Part shown: in pieces, positions 8,879-17,184 of the stretch | How the letters are laid out: each line of letters starts with the position of its first letter | Position numbering within the stretch: the stretch's first letter is position 1 | Assembly: GCF_046159835.1 (NCBI RefSeq) | Contig: NZ_JBJXCY010000002.1 | Location: 248,001-312,000, forward strand | DNA length: 64,000 bases | Reading direction: 5' to 3' | From: JACKJK01 sp046159835 | GTDB taxonomy: Bacteria > Pseudomonadota > Alphaproteobacteria > Rhizobiales > Tepidamorphaceae | Position numbers and translations under genes: made by a program | The notes under the pieces: generated by a model | Seen by the model: the letters and a program-made list of their open reading frames with translations, nothing else | What the model was told of the DNA's origin: nothing | The model's database searches: none

Positions 8879-10728
8879 ATGACTGGCGTGCGTCTGAAGA
8901 CCCCGACCTGATCACGCGCGCGTCAGCGCGCAGCTTCAGCCCTCTCGCCATGCCTGCACAGAACCTTGCCCGCCATCCCATGACGGCGCAGCGGCTGAAG
9001 CCTGCTGCAACACGCCGGTCGACCGGCTCCACGCTGATCCTTGCGCTGGTACTGCTTGCCACGTTCATCGCCACCGCGATCTTTGTGCGCGGGCTGTGGG
9101 GCGCGCTGTCGCTGCAGAACGGCGGCTCGCTGGCGCACTACCTGTTTCTGGCCAACGCCTCTGTGCTGTTCGCCTGGATTGCCTTCGCCGGCGCGAACGC
9201 GACCGCAGGCGCGATCGCCATCGTCGCCGGGCGCGGTCGCGACACGATCAAGCTTCCGGCAAGCGGTGAACCGATCACCACCCGCAACGCCCTGCTCTTC
9301 CCAATCTACCACGAAGACCCCAACGAGATTGCCCAGCGCATCGCCGAGCTCGACGCCCAGCTGCGCGCGCGCGGCAACGAGAAGCATTTCGACGTCTTCG
9401 TCCTCAGTGACAGCCGGTCCGAGGAAGCCCGCGCGCAGGAGCGCGACGTGTTCGCCCGCCTCGTCACCGAGCGCGGCGTTGCACTGCCCGTGCTTTATCG
9501 CAACCGCGACCAGAACATCGGCAAGAAGGCCGGCAACATTGCAGACTGGGTGACGCGCCACGGCGGACGCTACAGCCATTTCGTGATCTTCGATGCCGAC
9601 AGCCGCATCACCGGCAGCCTGCTGGCGCGCCTCGTCGCGGCCATGGAGCGCAGCCACGACAGCGGCATCATCCAGACGGTGCCGCGCCTCGCGAACCCGC
9701 GTACAGTCTTCGCAGCGCTCAATGCCTTCGCGCACAACATCTACGGCCCCGCCTTCGCCGCGGGCTTTGCCTCGTGGCAGGGCGCGTCGGGCAATTACTG
9801 GGGCCACAACGCCATCATCCGCACCCGCGCCTTCGCCCAGGCAGCCGGCTTGCCGGAGCTACCGGGCAAGGCGCCCTTTGGCGGGCACATCCAGAGCCAC
9901 GATTTCGTGGAAGCAGCGCTCATCCGCCGTGCCGGCTGGCGCGTCGATCTCGTGACCAGCCCCAAGGGAAGCTCCGAGGAAGGCCCGACCACGGTCGTCG
10001 ACATGGCGGTGCGCGACCGCCGCTGGATGCAGGGCAACCTGCAGCACCTGCGCGTGCTCACGGCACGCGGTCTTGCCCCCATCAGCCGCATGCACATGGC
10101 ATTCGGCATTCTCGGCTACCTTTCCTCCGCGCTTTGGGCTTCCATGCTTGTGCTTGGCACATGGCTGTCGTGGCAGGAGCAGACCCGCGTCACCAGCTAC
10201 TTCACCGACACCAAGACGCTGTTTCCCAGCTGGCCGACCTTCGACCCCGAAGCCGGTCTCGCGGTGCTGAGCGGCACAGCGGCCGTGCTGTTCCTGCCCA
10301 AGATTTCCGGCCTGCTGGCGCACCTGTGGACAACGCGCGCAACTGCGCTGGAAACCGTCGCGACCGTTGCTGCCGCCATCGGCGAAACGCTGCTGAGCAT
10401 GCTGATCGCCCCGGTGATGATGCTGATCCACCTGCGCGGACTGTTCGATATTCTCGCGGGCCACGATTCCGGCTGGGCCGCTCAGGTCCGCGATGCCCGC
10501 CAGATCACGCTGGCACAGTCGGCACGCTTCCACCTGGCGCATGTCGTCATCGGGTTGCTGCTCGCGGTGGTGTCTCTGCTGATCTCGGTCGAGATCGCGG
10601 CCTGGATGCTGCCCGTGACACTCGGCCTCGTCGCTTCTCCGATCGTGACCTGGGCCACAGCGCGCCGCTGGCGCCCCGTCACGCGCCGCCGCGCGGCCTT
10701 GCGCGCACATCGCATGCGCCCGGCCTGA
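8875..10728 (+). CDS. opgH: Glucans biosynthesis glucosyltransferase OpgH
   Basis: A 617-residue inner-membrane GT2-family glucosyltransferase that builds the linear beta-glucan backbone with OpgG. The ATG at 8875 overlaps the opgG stop; a start at 8848 is possible but lies deeper in opgG. Membrane helices lie near residues 50-75 and 90-115 and in a cluster after ~410. The catalytic domain shows FVLSDSRSEE, FDADSRITG, WGHNAIIR and RRWMQGNLQHL (the QxxRW-type motif). It is the last gene before the genomic island. Confidence 0.95.
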   Translation: MNDWRASEDPDLITRASARSFSPLAMPAQNLARHPMTAQRLKPAATRRSTGSTLILALVLLATFIATAIFVRGLWGALSLQNGGSLAHYLFLANASVLFAWIAFAGANATAGAIAIVAGRGRDTIKLPASGEPITTRNALLFPIYHEDPNEIAQRIAELDAQLRARGNEKHFDVFVLSDSRSEEARAQERDVFARLVTERGVALPVLYRNRDQNIGKKAGNIADWVTRHGGRYSHFVIFDADSRITGSLLARLVAAMERSHDSGIIQTVPRLANPRTVFAALNAFAHNIYGPAFAAGFASWQGASGNYWGHNAIIRTRAFAQAAGLPELPGKAPFGGHIQSHDFVEAALIRRAGWRVDLVTSPKGSSEEGPTTVVDMAVRDRRWMQGNLQHLRVLTARGLAPISRMHMAFGILGYLSSALWASMLVLGTWLSWQEQTRVTSYFTDTKTLFPSWPTFDPEAGLAVLSGTAAVLFLPKISGLLAHLWTTRATALETVATVAAAIGETLLSMLIAPVMMLIHLRGLFDILAGHDSGWAAQVRDARQITLAQSARFHLAHVVIGLLLAVVSLLISVEIAAWMLPVTLGLVASPIVTWATARRWRPVTRRRAALRAHRMRPA

Positions 10729-10758
10729 GGCCGGTCTTCACGTCGAATTTTCTGGAAG

Positions 10759-10807
10759 GATTGGTGGGCGCACAAGGACTCGAACCTTGGACCCGCTGAT
10801 TAAGAGT
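10759..10807. repeat. attL, truncated copy of tRNA-Lys 3' end
   Basis: These 49 bases are identical to 27429-27477. They hold the tRNA-Lys 3' half on the minus strand from the anticodon loop through the encoded CCA; identity ends inside the anticodon loop, so the strand exchange point probably lies there or further 3'. The 5' half of the tRNA is missing, so this copy is not a functional tRNA. Confidence 0.93.
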
Positions 10808-10926
10808 TTGAAGCCAGTCGTTTTTCGTGAGTATCGGTCAGTACTGAAATATGCGTCATATCAATAAGTTACATCAGGTATTGGCGTCAGACGGCATCAA
10901 AGGCCGTTGGTGAATGGCAGGCAATC

Positions 10927-10946
10927 CGGTTACTATTTGGTTACTG
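10927..10946. repeat. Arm-type repeat, left island end
   Basis: A 20-bp sequence containing two GGTTACT heptamers separated by ATTT. The identical 20 bp occurs at 27364-27383, just inside the other island end, in the same orientation. Position and internal repetition fit arm-type binding sites of the tyrosine integrase or a Xis site. It lies 119 bp inside the left repeat and 20 bp upstream of the integrase start, so it could also autoregulate int. Confidence 0.75.
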
Positions 10947-10965
10947 ACAATAGGAATTGAACCGA

Positions 10966-12129
10966 ATGGTACTCACGCAACGCAGCGCCGCAAGCGCCCG
11001 CCCACAAGCCAAGGAAAGCTACATCTGGGATGCGGGTCTGAAAGGGTTCGCGCTGAAGATCACGCCAAAAGGACGCAAGGTTTTCCTGGTTCAGTATCGT
11101 GCCCCAGACGCAACGGGTCGAACGCGGCGCATCACCTTGGGGAAGTACGGCGACCTGACTGTTGAGGAAGCACGTCGTCAAGCGAAGAAGCTACTGGCGG
11201 AATTGGCTCTGGGGAAAGACCCGGCCACGGAAAAACGTGCTGAGCGCAAACGCAAGCTCACACTCAATGGTGCAATCGACCAGTTTCTCGAACAGCACGT
11301 CGAACCTAAGCGTGCCACACGAACTGCGGCCGAGTACAGACGTCTGATTGATCAGGACATTCGCGTTGTCCTCGGTACGAAAACAGTCAACACGGTGACG
11401 CATGCTGACGTGGCTCGACTGCACACTGCGATGTCGAAGACGCCATACGCTGCCAATCGTGCAATTGCCGTGCTCTCCAAGTTCTTCAACTGGTGTGAGG
11501 TGCGTGGATTGAGAAACGAGCATTCCAATCCGTGCCGGCATATCGAGAAGTACCGGGAACAGGCGCGCAATCGGTTCCTGTCCAGCGCAGAATTGACACG
11601 GCTAGGTGTCGTGCTGCAATCACCAGCGGTAACAGGGAAGTGCTCGGTCTATGTGGTCGCAGCGATTAGGCTGCTCAGCCTGACCGGTGCCCGGTTGAAT
11701 GAGATATTGACGATGGAGTGGTCGTTCGTCGATCTCGAGCATCGGCAGTTGCGATTGCCTCGCTCAAAGACAGGCGCCCGAACCATCCACCTCAACGACG
11801 CAGCAATCGATGTACTGAGGTCAATCCCTCGTATCGATGGAAACCCGTATGTGGTTTGCGGCACGCGAAATGGGCAACATCTCGTCAATCTGCAAAAGCC
11901 CTGGCAACACATCAGGACCATCGCAGAGCTCGATGATGTCCGCATCCACGACCTCCGTCACAGCTATGCCGCCGTTGCAGCCTCCTCTGGCCTGTCCCTC
12001 CCCATGATCGGTGCGCTGCTTGGCCATACGCAAGCCCAGACAACGAAGCGATACGCACATCTTGCGGATGATCCTCTCAAGGAAGCGAATGAGAGAATTG
12101 GCGGGACAATCCACAACCTCATGAATTGA
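10966..12129 (+). CDS. int: Tyrosine recombinase / island integrase
   Basis: A 387-residue tyrosine recombinase of the P4/phage-like type. The N-terminus (SYIWDAGLKGFALKITPKG, VFLVQYRAPDATGRTRRITL) is the arm-DNA-binding domain of this class. The SAM-like core-binding region is about 95-195. The catalytic domain has the first Arg in SLTGARLNEIL, then HDLRHSYA, LLGHTQAQTT and the nucleophile Tyr in KRYAHL. ATG at 10966 has an AGGA site at a good distance; TTG at 10957 is too close to it. The stop codon overlaps the start of a tRNA-Arg fragment. Confidence 0.95.
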   Translation: MVLTQRSAASARPQAKESYIWDAGLKGFALKITPKGRKVFLVQYRAPDATGRTRRITLGKYGDLTVEEARRQAKKLLAELALGKDPATEKRAERKRKLTLNGAIDQFLEQHVEPKRATRTAAEYRRLIDQDIRVVLGTKTVNTVTHADVARLHTAMSKTPYAANRAIAVLSKFFNWCEVRGLRNEHSNPCRHIEKYREQARNRFLSSAELTRLGVVLQSPAVTGKCSVYVVAAIRLLSLTGARLNEILTMEWSFVDLEHRQLRLPRSKTGARTIHLNDAAIDVLRSIPRIDGNPYVVCGTRNGQHLVNLQKPWQHIRTIAELDDVRIHDLRHSYAAVAASSGLSLPMIGALLGHTQAQTTKRYAHLADDPLKEANERIGGTIHNLMN

Positions 12130-12173
12130 CTACGAATCTGGGGGCAGAGGTTCGAATCCTTTCGGGCGCGCCA
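12128..12173 (+). pseudogene. 3' half of tRNA-Arg(ACG), old attachment site
   Basis: From the integrase stop codon onward the sequence folds as the 3' half of a tRNA: anticodon loop CTACGAA (anticodon ACG at 12132-12134), the 3' side of the anticodon stem, a short variable loop, a five-pair T-arm with loop TTCGAAT (12146-12162), acceptor strand CGGGCGC, discriminator G and CCA at 12171-12173. The 5' half is absent, so it is not functional. Like the tRNA-Lys copy it begins at the anticodon loop and its CCA end points away from the integrase, as an attachment-site remnant would. Confidence 0.85.
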
Positions 12174-12411
12174 ATCATTCCAATGAATTCGCTGAATTGC
12201 GGAATCTGCTCGCAAAGCTTTGTCAGTTGGATGTCAGCAGTTGGACCCATTTCGCATGTCAGTGTTGGTGGGCGCGAATTCGCGTGACCCAAATCGCGAA
12301 ACTTGCGACGTGCCGTTGCCTCGTCATACAAAGGCCAGAACTCGACGACATGACAAAACTTGACCCTTACGCAATGCGGTCACGGCAAACGTAGAGCAGG
12401 CAAACGACGCT
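12174..12411. other. Non-coding stretch after the tRNA-Arg remnant
   Basis: No gene was found in these 238 bases. A TTGACC hexamer at about 12360 followed by an imperfect TGACC/GGTCA inverted repeat (about 12361-12382) could be the promoter and operator of the metal cargo that starts at 12412, but no convincing -10 box was found. Confidence 0.35.
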
Positions 12412-12765
12412 ATGCACTCGCCCAGGTGTGTCAGAACCCGAGCTATAGCTGCGCTGGTGTGCCTGTCGCTGGCCGTGTGGTCTGTCTTTCCCGCGAAGGC
12501 CCATGTTCCGGCGGTATTCGATACAGTCCAGCAACATGCGGAAATTATCGCAGAGCATGGCCATTCTCATGGCTTTGAAGAAGATTTGATCTGGGCGCTG
12601 CACGGACACAATCATAACGTGGCCGATCACGATCACGTTCAAGCCTTCATGCCGATGACACTGGAGTTTCAGCAACCGTCTCAATTTTCCCAGTCATGGA
12701 ATTTGGGTGGGGTGCACGGCGTGAACGTTGACGCTTCAAACATCGAGCGGCCTCCACGGGCCTGA
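12412..12765 (+). CDS. Secreted His-rich protein, putative metal binding
   Basis: A 117-residue protein with no family recognised. Residues 1-30 are a signal peptide ending FPAKA. The mature part is short and rich in His, often next to Asp or Gly (AEHGHSHGF, HGHNHNVADHDH), which suggests a periplasmic divalent-metal buffer or sensor. It is followed 49 bp later by the HupE/UreJ gene on the same strand and probably shares its transcript. The metal-binding role is inferred from composition and neighbours. Confidence 0.7.
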   Translation: MHSPRCVRTRAIAALVCLSLAVWSVFPAKAHVPAVFDTVQQHAEIIAEHGHSHGFEEDLIWALHGHNHNVADHDHVQAFMPMTLEFQQPSQFSQSWNLGGVHGVNVDASNIERPPRA

Positions 12766-12814
12766 TTGAGCGAACCTGAAAATCGGTCGTTTCAATCAAG
12801 GTGGAGATCAATCG

Positions 12815-13543
12815 ATGAATCTGAATATCCGGGACAATTCCGTCCCCGGCCTGAGCAGGCTCGCTGTCGTCTTGTTCGTGACGATAGCGGCACTGGCTCT
12901 GCATGCCAGCCAGGCGCTTGCCCACAACGTCACGGAGGGTGACGCTGGCTATATCCAGGAAATCTGGGGCGTGAACATCATCCCGTTCGTCTATCTCGGG
13001 GCCAAGCACATGGTGACGGGATACGACCACATCCTGTTCCTGCTGGGCGTGGTGTTCTTTCTGTACCGCATGAAAGAGGTGGCGATCTACGTCAGCCTAT
13101 TTGCTCTAGGGCACTCAACCACGATGCTGCTTGGCGTCTGGTTCGGCTGGGGCATCAACGCTTACGTCATTGACACCATTATCGGCCTGTCAGTGGTCTA
13201 CAAGGCTTTGGACAACCTTGGTGCGTACCAGCGCTGGTTTGGCTTTCAGCCGAACACCAAGGCAGCCACGCTCATCTTCGGCCTGTTCCACGGCACCGGC
13301 CTGGCCACCAAAATTCTCGATTATGACATCGCACCAGATGGCCTTCTCGCGAACCTGCTCGCCTTCAATGTTGGTGTTGAGGTCGGCCAGATCATGGCTT
13401 TGGCCGTTATCCTGATCGTGATGGGGTATTGGCGGAAATCTGCGAGCTTCTACCGCCAAGCCTACACCGCCAACGTAATCATGATGTCCTTGGGCTTCAT
13501 GCTGATGGGTTACCAAATTGCTGGCTACTTCGTGGCCGCCTGA
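12815..13543 (+). CDS. HupE/UreJ-family membrane protein
   Basis: A 242-residue inner-membrane protein of the HupE/UreJ family, members of which are nickel/cobalt permeases or metal-linked accessory proteins. A signal-like first helix ends at SQALAHN; about six further helices follow. Family motifs are GYDHILFLLG, ALGHSTTML, FGLFHGTGLA and AFNVGVEVGQ, whose His/Asp residues are the usual metal ligands. Here it sits with a His-rich secreted protein and a membrane-anchor protein instead of hydrogenase or urease genes, so a role in metal tolerance is more likely than in enzyme maturation. Confidence 0.85.
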   Translation: MNLNIRDNSVPGLSRLAVVLFVTIAALALHASQALAHNVTEGDAGYIQEIWGVNIIPFVYLGAKHMVTGYDHILFLLGVVFFLYRMKEVAIYVSLFALGHSTTMLLGVWFGWGINAYVIDTIIGLSVVYKALDNLGAYQRWFGFQPNTKAATLIFGLFHGTGLATKILDYDIAPDGLLANLLAFNVGVEVGQIMALAVILIVMGYWRKSASFYRQAYTANVIMMSLGFMLMGYQIAGYFVAA

Positions 13544-13559
13544 ACACTCGGAGATCGAC

Positions 13560-14183
13560 ATGTTTAATTCCGATAGACCTAGCCTCGACGAGCTGCCGAC
13601 GTCCGCGCAGCTGTTGCGTTCCACCATTCTGGCAGCCATCGCGGCTGTCATTGTCCTTGTGTGCGTCGTTTTGCCAGCCGAATACGGCATTGATCCCACA
13701 CGTGTCGGTCGCCTGATCGGCCTAACCGAAATGGGCGAAATCAAAACGCAGCTGCACGACGAAGCCGAGGCTGACCGGCAGATGAGCAATACGTTGCCAG
13801 GCCATTCCAGCATCATCGATGGTGTGTTGGGAGTGTTTGTCAGCAAGGCACATGCACAGACTGCGCAGGAATGGCGTGACGAGATTTCTTTCACGCTTGA
13901 GTCGGGCGCAAGTGCCGAGTGGAAGCTGGTCATGACCAAAGGCCAGACCGCCCAGTACCGCATGATCGTCGATGGTGGACGCGTGAACTTTGACCTGCAC
14001 GGCCACGGTTCAGGCCAATCGGTGACCTATGAAAAGGGGCGCGGCTCGACCGGTTCGGAAGGCGAGATCGTTGCAGACTTCGACGGTGAGCATGGCTGGT
14101 TCTGGCGCAACCGTGACAGTCAGCCCGTCAAGGTGACCGTGCAGGTACGAGGCGAGTACGCCGAGTTCAAGGACGCAAGCTAA
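13560..14183 (+). CDS. Membrane-anchored periplasmic protein of metal islands
   Basis: A 207-residue protein with one N-terminal membrane helix (about residues 20-42) and the conserved-looking segment VVLPAEYGIDPTRVGRLIGL right after it. The rest is periplasmic and appears beta-rich, with a GHGSGQSVTYEKG segment near the C-terminus. It resembles proteins labelled transmembrane anchor protein that accompany HupE/UreJ genes on heavy-metal islands; no biochemical function is known to me. ATG at 13560 is 16 bp after the HupE stop, so the two are coupled. Confidence 0.72.
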   Translation: MFNSDRPSLDELPTSAQLLRSTILAAIAAVIVLVCVVLPAEYGIDPTRVGRLIGLTEMGEIKTQLHDEAEADRQMSNTLPGHSSIIDGVLGVFVSKAHAQTAQEWRDEISFTLESGASAEWKLVMTKGQTAQYRMIVDGGRVNFDLHGHGSGQSVTYEKGRGSTGSEGEIVADFDGEHGWFWRNRDSQPVKVTVQVRGEYAEFKDAS

Positions 14184-14190
14184 GACCATT

Positions 14191-14261
14191 GCCGCCATCC
14201 ATCCCGTGCGATGGGTGGCGGCCCCTTCCTGAAGAAATCCCGCTGAAGTGTCGAGCGGGAT
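14191..14261 (+). terminator. Tandem stem-loops before the MFS gene
   Basis: Two hairpins lie in the 105-bp gap: 14191-14203 with 14210-14222 (13 bp, one mismatch) and 14237-14244 with 14254-14261 (8 bp). Neither has a T-run, so they may be mRNA stabilisers or weak terminators separating the HupE module from the exporter. Confidence 0.45.
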
Positions 14262-14288
14262 GCTTCAAGCTCCCGAGGCGCGCGCTCC

Positions 14289-15596
14289 ATGTTAGCCGTA
14301 CTTGCCAACGTCACCTATCGACGACTGCTGACCGCGCAGATCGTTGCCTTGTTCGGGACCGGTCTTGCAACCGTTGCGCTGGCATTGCTGGCCTACGACC
14401 TGGCTGGCGAGAATGCAGGGGCGGTTCTGGGTACGGCCCTGTTCATCAAGATGATCGCATACGTGGGCATCTCACCGTTCGCAGGTGTCATCGTCACGCT
14501 CGTACCCCGCAAGGCATTGCTCGTCGCGATGGACGTCGTGCGGCTGGCGATTGCGCTGCTGCTGCCGTTCGTGACCGAAATCTGGCAGGTGTACATCCTG
14601 ATTTTCGCGTTGCAGTCAGCGTCGGCAGTTTTCACGCCGACCTTCCAGGCGATCATCCCGGACGTGCTACCCGACGAGAACGATTACACGCGCGCCTTGT
14701 CTCTCTCTCGTCTGGCCTACGACCTTGAGAACCTGCTGAGTCCGACGATTGCAGCTGTCCTGTTGCTGGCGATCAATTTCCACTGGCTCTTTGCTGGAAC
14801 GGCGCTGGGCTTTCTCGTATCCGCCATGCTCGTTCTCACTGTCGCGCTTCCCGAACCTGTTTCCGACAAGCAGCCGACCAGCTTTCTGGAGAAGGCAACG
14901 CGGGGCATTCGTATCTACCTCGCCACACCGCGTCTCAGGGGGCTACTAGCACTCAATGTCACGGTCGCATTCGCTGGCGCGATGGTGATCGTCAATACCG
15001 TCGTGATCGTCAGGAGCCTGCTGGCAGGATCGCAGAGCGATGTTGGATTCGCGATGGCGACCTTCGGCGCTGGTTCAATCGTTGCGGCATTGGCCGTACC
15101 GAGACTGCTTCAACGCGTGGCCGACCGAACCATCATGCTCGCTGGAGCGGCGGTGCTGGCCATCCTGATGGTCGTAACCGCCCTCATGGTCGCCACGCTT
15201 GATGCTGGGCTTTGGCTGGGTTTGCTGCTGGCATGGCCGCTGATGGGCCTGTCCTCGTCCATGATCCAGACACCCGGCGGGAGACTGTTGAAGCGCTCCA
15301 CCCATTCTGAAGATCGTCCAGCGGTGTTCGCTGCGCAATTCGCCCTGTCACATGCCTGCTGGCTGATCGCCTACCCTCTGGCAGGCTGGCTTGGCAGCTC
15401 GATGGGCATTTCTCTCACCTTCACTTTGCTGTCGGCACCGGCATTGCTGGGGTGCCTGGCTGCCTTTTGGTTGTGGCCACCCGAAAGCGATGGGATCATC
15501 GAGCATACACACGATAACCTCAGCGCGCGTGATCCGCACTGGGCTGAAGGCACGCCGACCGCACATCGTCTCCCATATGTGCTGTTCTCAGACTGA
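14289..15596 (+). CDS. MFS transporter
   Basis: A 435-residue major facilitator superfamily permease with about 12 predicted helices (for example 15-45, 50-75, 80-110, 145-175, 220-250, 255-280, 285-315). It resembles the exporter-type MFS proteins found beside metal-resistance genes (NreB-like group), including the ALSLSRLAYDLENLLSPTIA segment after helix 4. The C-terminal tail of ~45 residues is cytoplasmic and has the His-containing IIEHTHDN. Substrate is inferred from context to be a metal or metal complex; this is not shown by the sequence. It converges on the DUF305 gene with a 14-bp gap. Confidence 0.85.
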   Translation: MLAVLANVTYRRLLTAQIVALFGTGLATVALALLAYDLAGENAGAVLGTALFIKMIAYVGISPFAGVIVTLVPRKALLVAMDVVRLAIALLLPFVTEIWQVYILIFALQSASAVFTPTFQAIIPDVLPDENDYTRALSLSRLAYDLENLLSPTIAAVLLLAINFHWLFAGTALGFLVSAMLVLTVALPEPVSDKQPTSFLEKATRGIRIYLATPRLRGLLALNVTVAFAGAMVIVNTVVIVRSLLAGSQSDVGFAMATFGAGSIVAALAVPRLLQRVADRTIMLAGAAVLAILMVVTALMVATLDAGLWLGLLLAWPLMGLSSSMIQTPGGRLLKRSTHSEDRPAVFAAQFALSHACWLIAYPLAGWLGSSMGISLTFTLLSAPALLGCLAAFWLWPPESDGIIEHTHDNLSARDPHWAEGTPTAHRLPYVLFSD

Positions 15597-15610
15597 AATG
15601 CGGACCAGTT

Positions 15611-16456
15611 CTATCGGGTCAAGCAGCGGTATTGGCCCCGGAAGCCTGCGTTGTAATCGAGGCCGGCCTTGAGAACGAAGTCGTGCAACTCGTCATCATC
15701 CGTCTGGCGAATATCGACCGATAGCGGCTCGGCGTCGAACGTCGCATCCGAATTGCCTGCTTTGAGACGCACCAGGTCGCCACTGATTTTCACCAGCGCA
15801 GACTGCTCCCCAGCATCTTCACCCACGACAAAGACCGGTGGGCTTGCGGTGGTGTAGGTGAAGCGGCAGGTCTCGCCGCCGGGAAAGACGCGTTCAATCT
15901 CGTCCGGGCTCAGGAATTCCGGATCGACCTTACCGACCACTTCGCTCTGGAGAGCTTCCGTCGCGTCCTTCAGTTCTGCAACCGGGCTGTCACCCGTCGG
16001 CGGACGCTTGCCGTTGGCAGTGATGTCGGCGATCAGGTAGCGCATCTCTGCGATTTCCTTGTCCTGTGCATAGATGATTTCATCAGCCAGCTTTCGCACG
16101 CGCTGATCCGTGATCCCGGCGCGCGAGGAGGTCATGATGGCAATCGAGTGGTGCGGGATCATCGCCCTCATGAAGCTTCGGTCCTGGACTGTGACCTGGC
16201 TGCGCACCAGCCACAGGCTCAGCGCGAACACGGCAATGGATCCGGCAAAAATCGCAATATTGGCCGTCCGGCTGCGATACATGGAAATCATGAACGCCAG
16301 CATGACGAAAGCCATAACGGCACCCATCAGGATCGCCATGTAGGCGCGGGTCTCGGAAAAGAATATATGAGAAATCAGGTAGGTGTTCAGATACATCAAT
16401 CCGAACATGACAAGGGTGGATGTTCCGATCATCGCAAAGAATCGACGGTATTTCAT
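15611..16456 (-). CDS. DUF305 protein with extra C-terminal domain
   Basis: A 281-residue membrane protein. Residues 1-95 hold three hydrophobic helices; then comes a DUF305 four-helix segment with the family signature AMIPHHSIAIM. DUF305 proteins are linked to copper or other metal handling in the periplasm. From about residue 160 there is an extra ~120-residue domain with two Cys (GGETCRFTYTT and GQYRCLTR) that the chromosomal paralogue at 36218 lacks. The N-terminal 150 residues of the two proteins are clearly related. It is divergent from the gene at 16659 across a palindromic operator-like site. Confidence 0.85.
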   Translation of the reverse strand: MKYRRFFAMIGTSTLVMFGLMYLNTYLISHIFFSETRAYMAILMGAVMAFVMLAFMISMYRSRTANIAIFAGSIAVFALSLWLVRSQVTVQDRSFMRAMIPHHSIAIMTSSRAGITDQRVRKLADEIIYAQDKEIAEMRYLIADITANGKRPPTGDSPVAELKDATEALQSEVVGKVDPEFLSPDEIERVFPGGETCRFTYTTASPPVFVVGEDAGEQSALVKISGDLVRLKAGNSDATFDAEPLSVDIRQTDDDELHDFVLKAGLDYNAGFRGQYRCLTR

Positions 16457-16495
16457 GGATGTTTCCTAATCTTTATCGAGTTCTGAAGTGAAATA

Positions 16496-16517
16496 ACTTT
16501 CCAGCGCTGGAAGGTTC
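16496..16517. promoter_or_regulatory. CueR/MerR-type operator-like palindrome
   Basis: A 22-bp dyad with 8-base arms AACTTTCC and GGAAGGTT around a 6-base centre lies in the 202-bp gap between the divergent DUF305 and 16659 genes. The arms closely match those of CueR operators (ACCTTCC/GGAAGGT), although the spacing is one base shorter than in E. coli copA. On the minus strand it is followed by GTTATTT, a possible -10. No MerR-type gene is present in the island, so binding would need a host regulator. Confidence 0.5.
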
Positions 16518-16658
16518 CGAAAAAATATTTTCCCGTTTGGCGTTCTCTGGCCTTGCGATTGCAGATGCGAGGACCACATACGAATTTGTGAATGCATCTT
16601 GGGCAAGTGCCACCAATCGGTGCTTGAGAAACCTCTTGAGAGCGGATAGCAGAGGTTC

Positions 16659-17078
16659 ATGCGCCACTTTCGTGCTCATATGCATCGCCGCGTCCTCGCT
16701 CTGCTGAGCGTTTTTGCGGTACTGCTCTCGGTCACTGCGCCGCTCGGGCAGCCGGCTCACGCCGCGTCCGGCATGCCGCAGATGATGCATCACGATCTGA
16801 TGATGTCGGCTGGGTCCGGCCACAAGGCTGCCAAGGCGAGTCATGACTGCCACGGCAAGCAGATGGGCCATGAGCGGGCAGCGCCCGAGCACGATTCCCC
16901 CGATCAGGACAGCCCCGCGAAGACGGCATCCTGTGACATGACAGTGTGCTGTCCCGGACTTCAGACCATTGCCATGTCGTTCGAGCGGCCCGCGCTGCCG
17001 CGTGCCGTCCATCTCCTGTCAACGGCACGTATGCCGAAGCCTCTCTCGCAGGCCCGCATCGATCAGCCGCCTCGATAA
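16659..17078 (+). CDS. Secreted Met/His/Cys-rich protein, putative copper binding
   Basis: A 139-residue protein with no recognised family. Residues 1-35 form a signal peptide ending PAHA. The mature part is rich in Met and His (MPQMMHHDLMMS, HDCHGKQMGHE) and has Cys residues in ASCDMTVCCPG, the ligands expected for copper or silver. It is the first gene of the cusB-cusA-cusF cluster, 106 bp upstream of cusB. A role as a periplasmic copper buffer or an export accessory is inferred from composition and position. Confidence 0.68.
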   Translation: MRHFRAHMHRRVLALLSVFAVLLSVTAPLGQPAHAASGMPQMMHHDLMMSAGSGHKAAKASHDCHGKQMGHERAAPEHDSPDQDSPAKTASCDMTVCCPGLQTIAMSFERPALPRAVHLLSTARMPKPLSQARIDQPPR

Positions 17079-17184
17079 ATTCCATCCCGTCTTTTCGCCC
17101 TTGAACTGACGACCGGTCGCAATCCGGTTCGGCATCTGGCCGAACCCGCATGCCGACCGGCACGATCCGGATGGATGAAGTCCC

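Noticed and set aside
10759..10807. Functional second tRNA-Lys
   Set aside because: Only the 3' half is present; the 5' acceptor, D-arm and half of the anticodon stem are missing.
12128..12173. Functional tRNA-Arg gene
   Set aside because: No 5' half precedes it; upstream sequence is the integrase 3' end.
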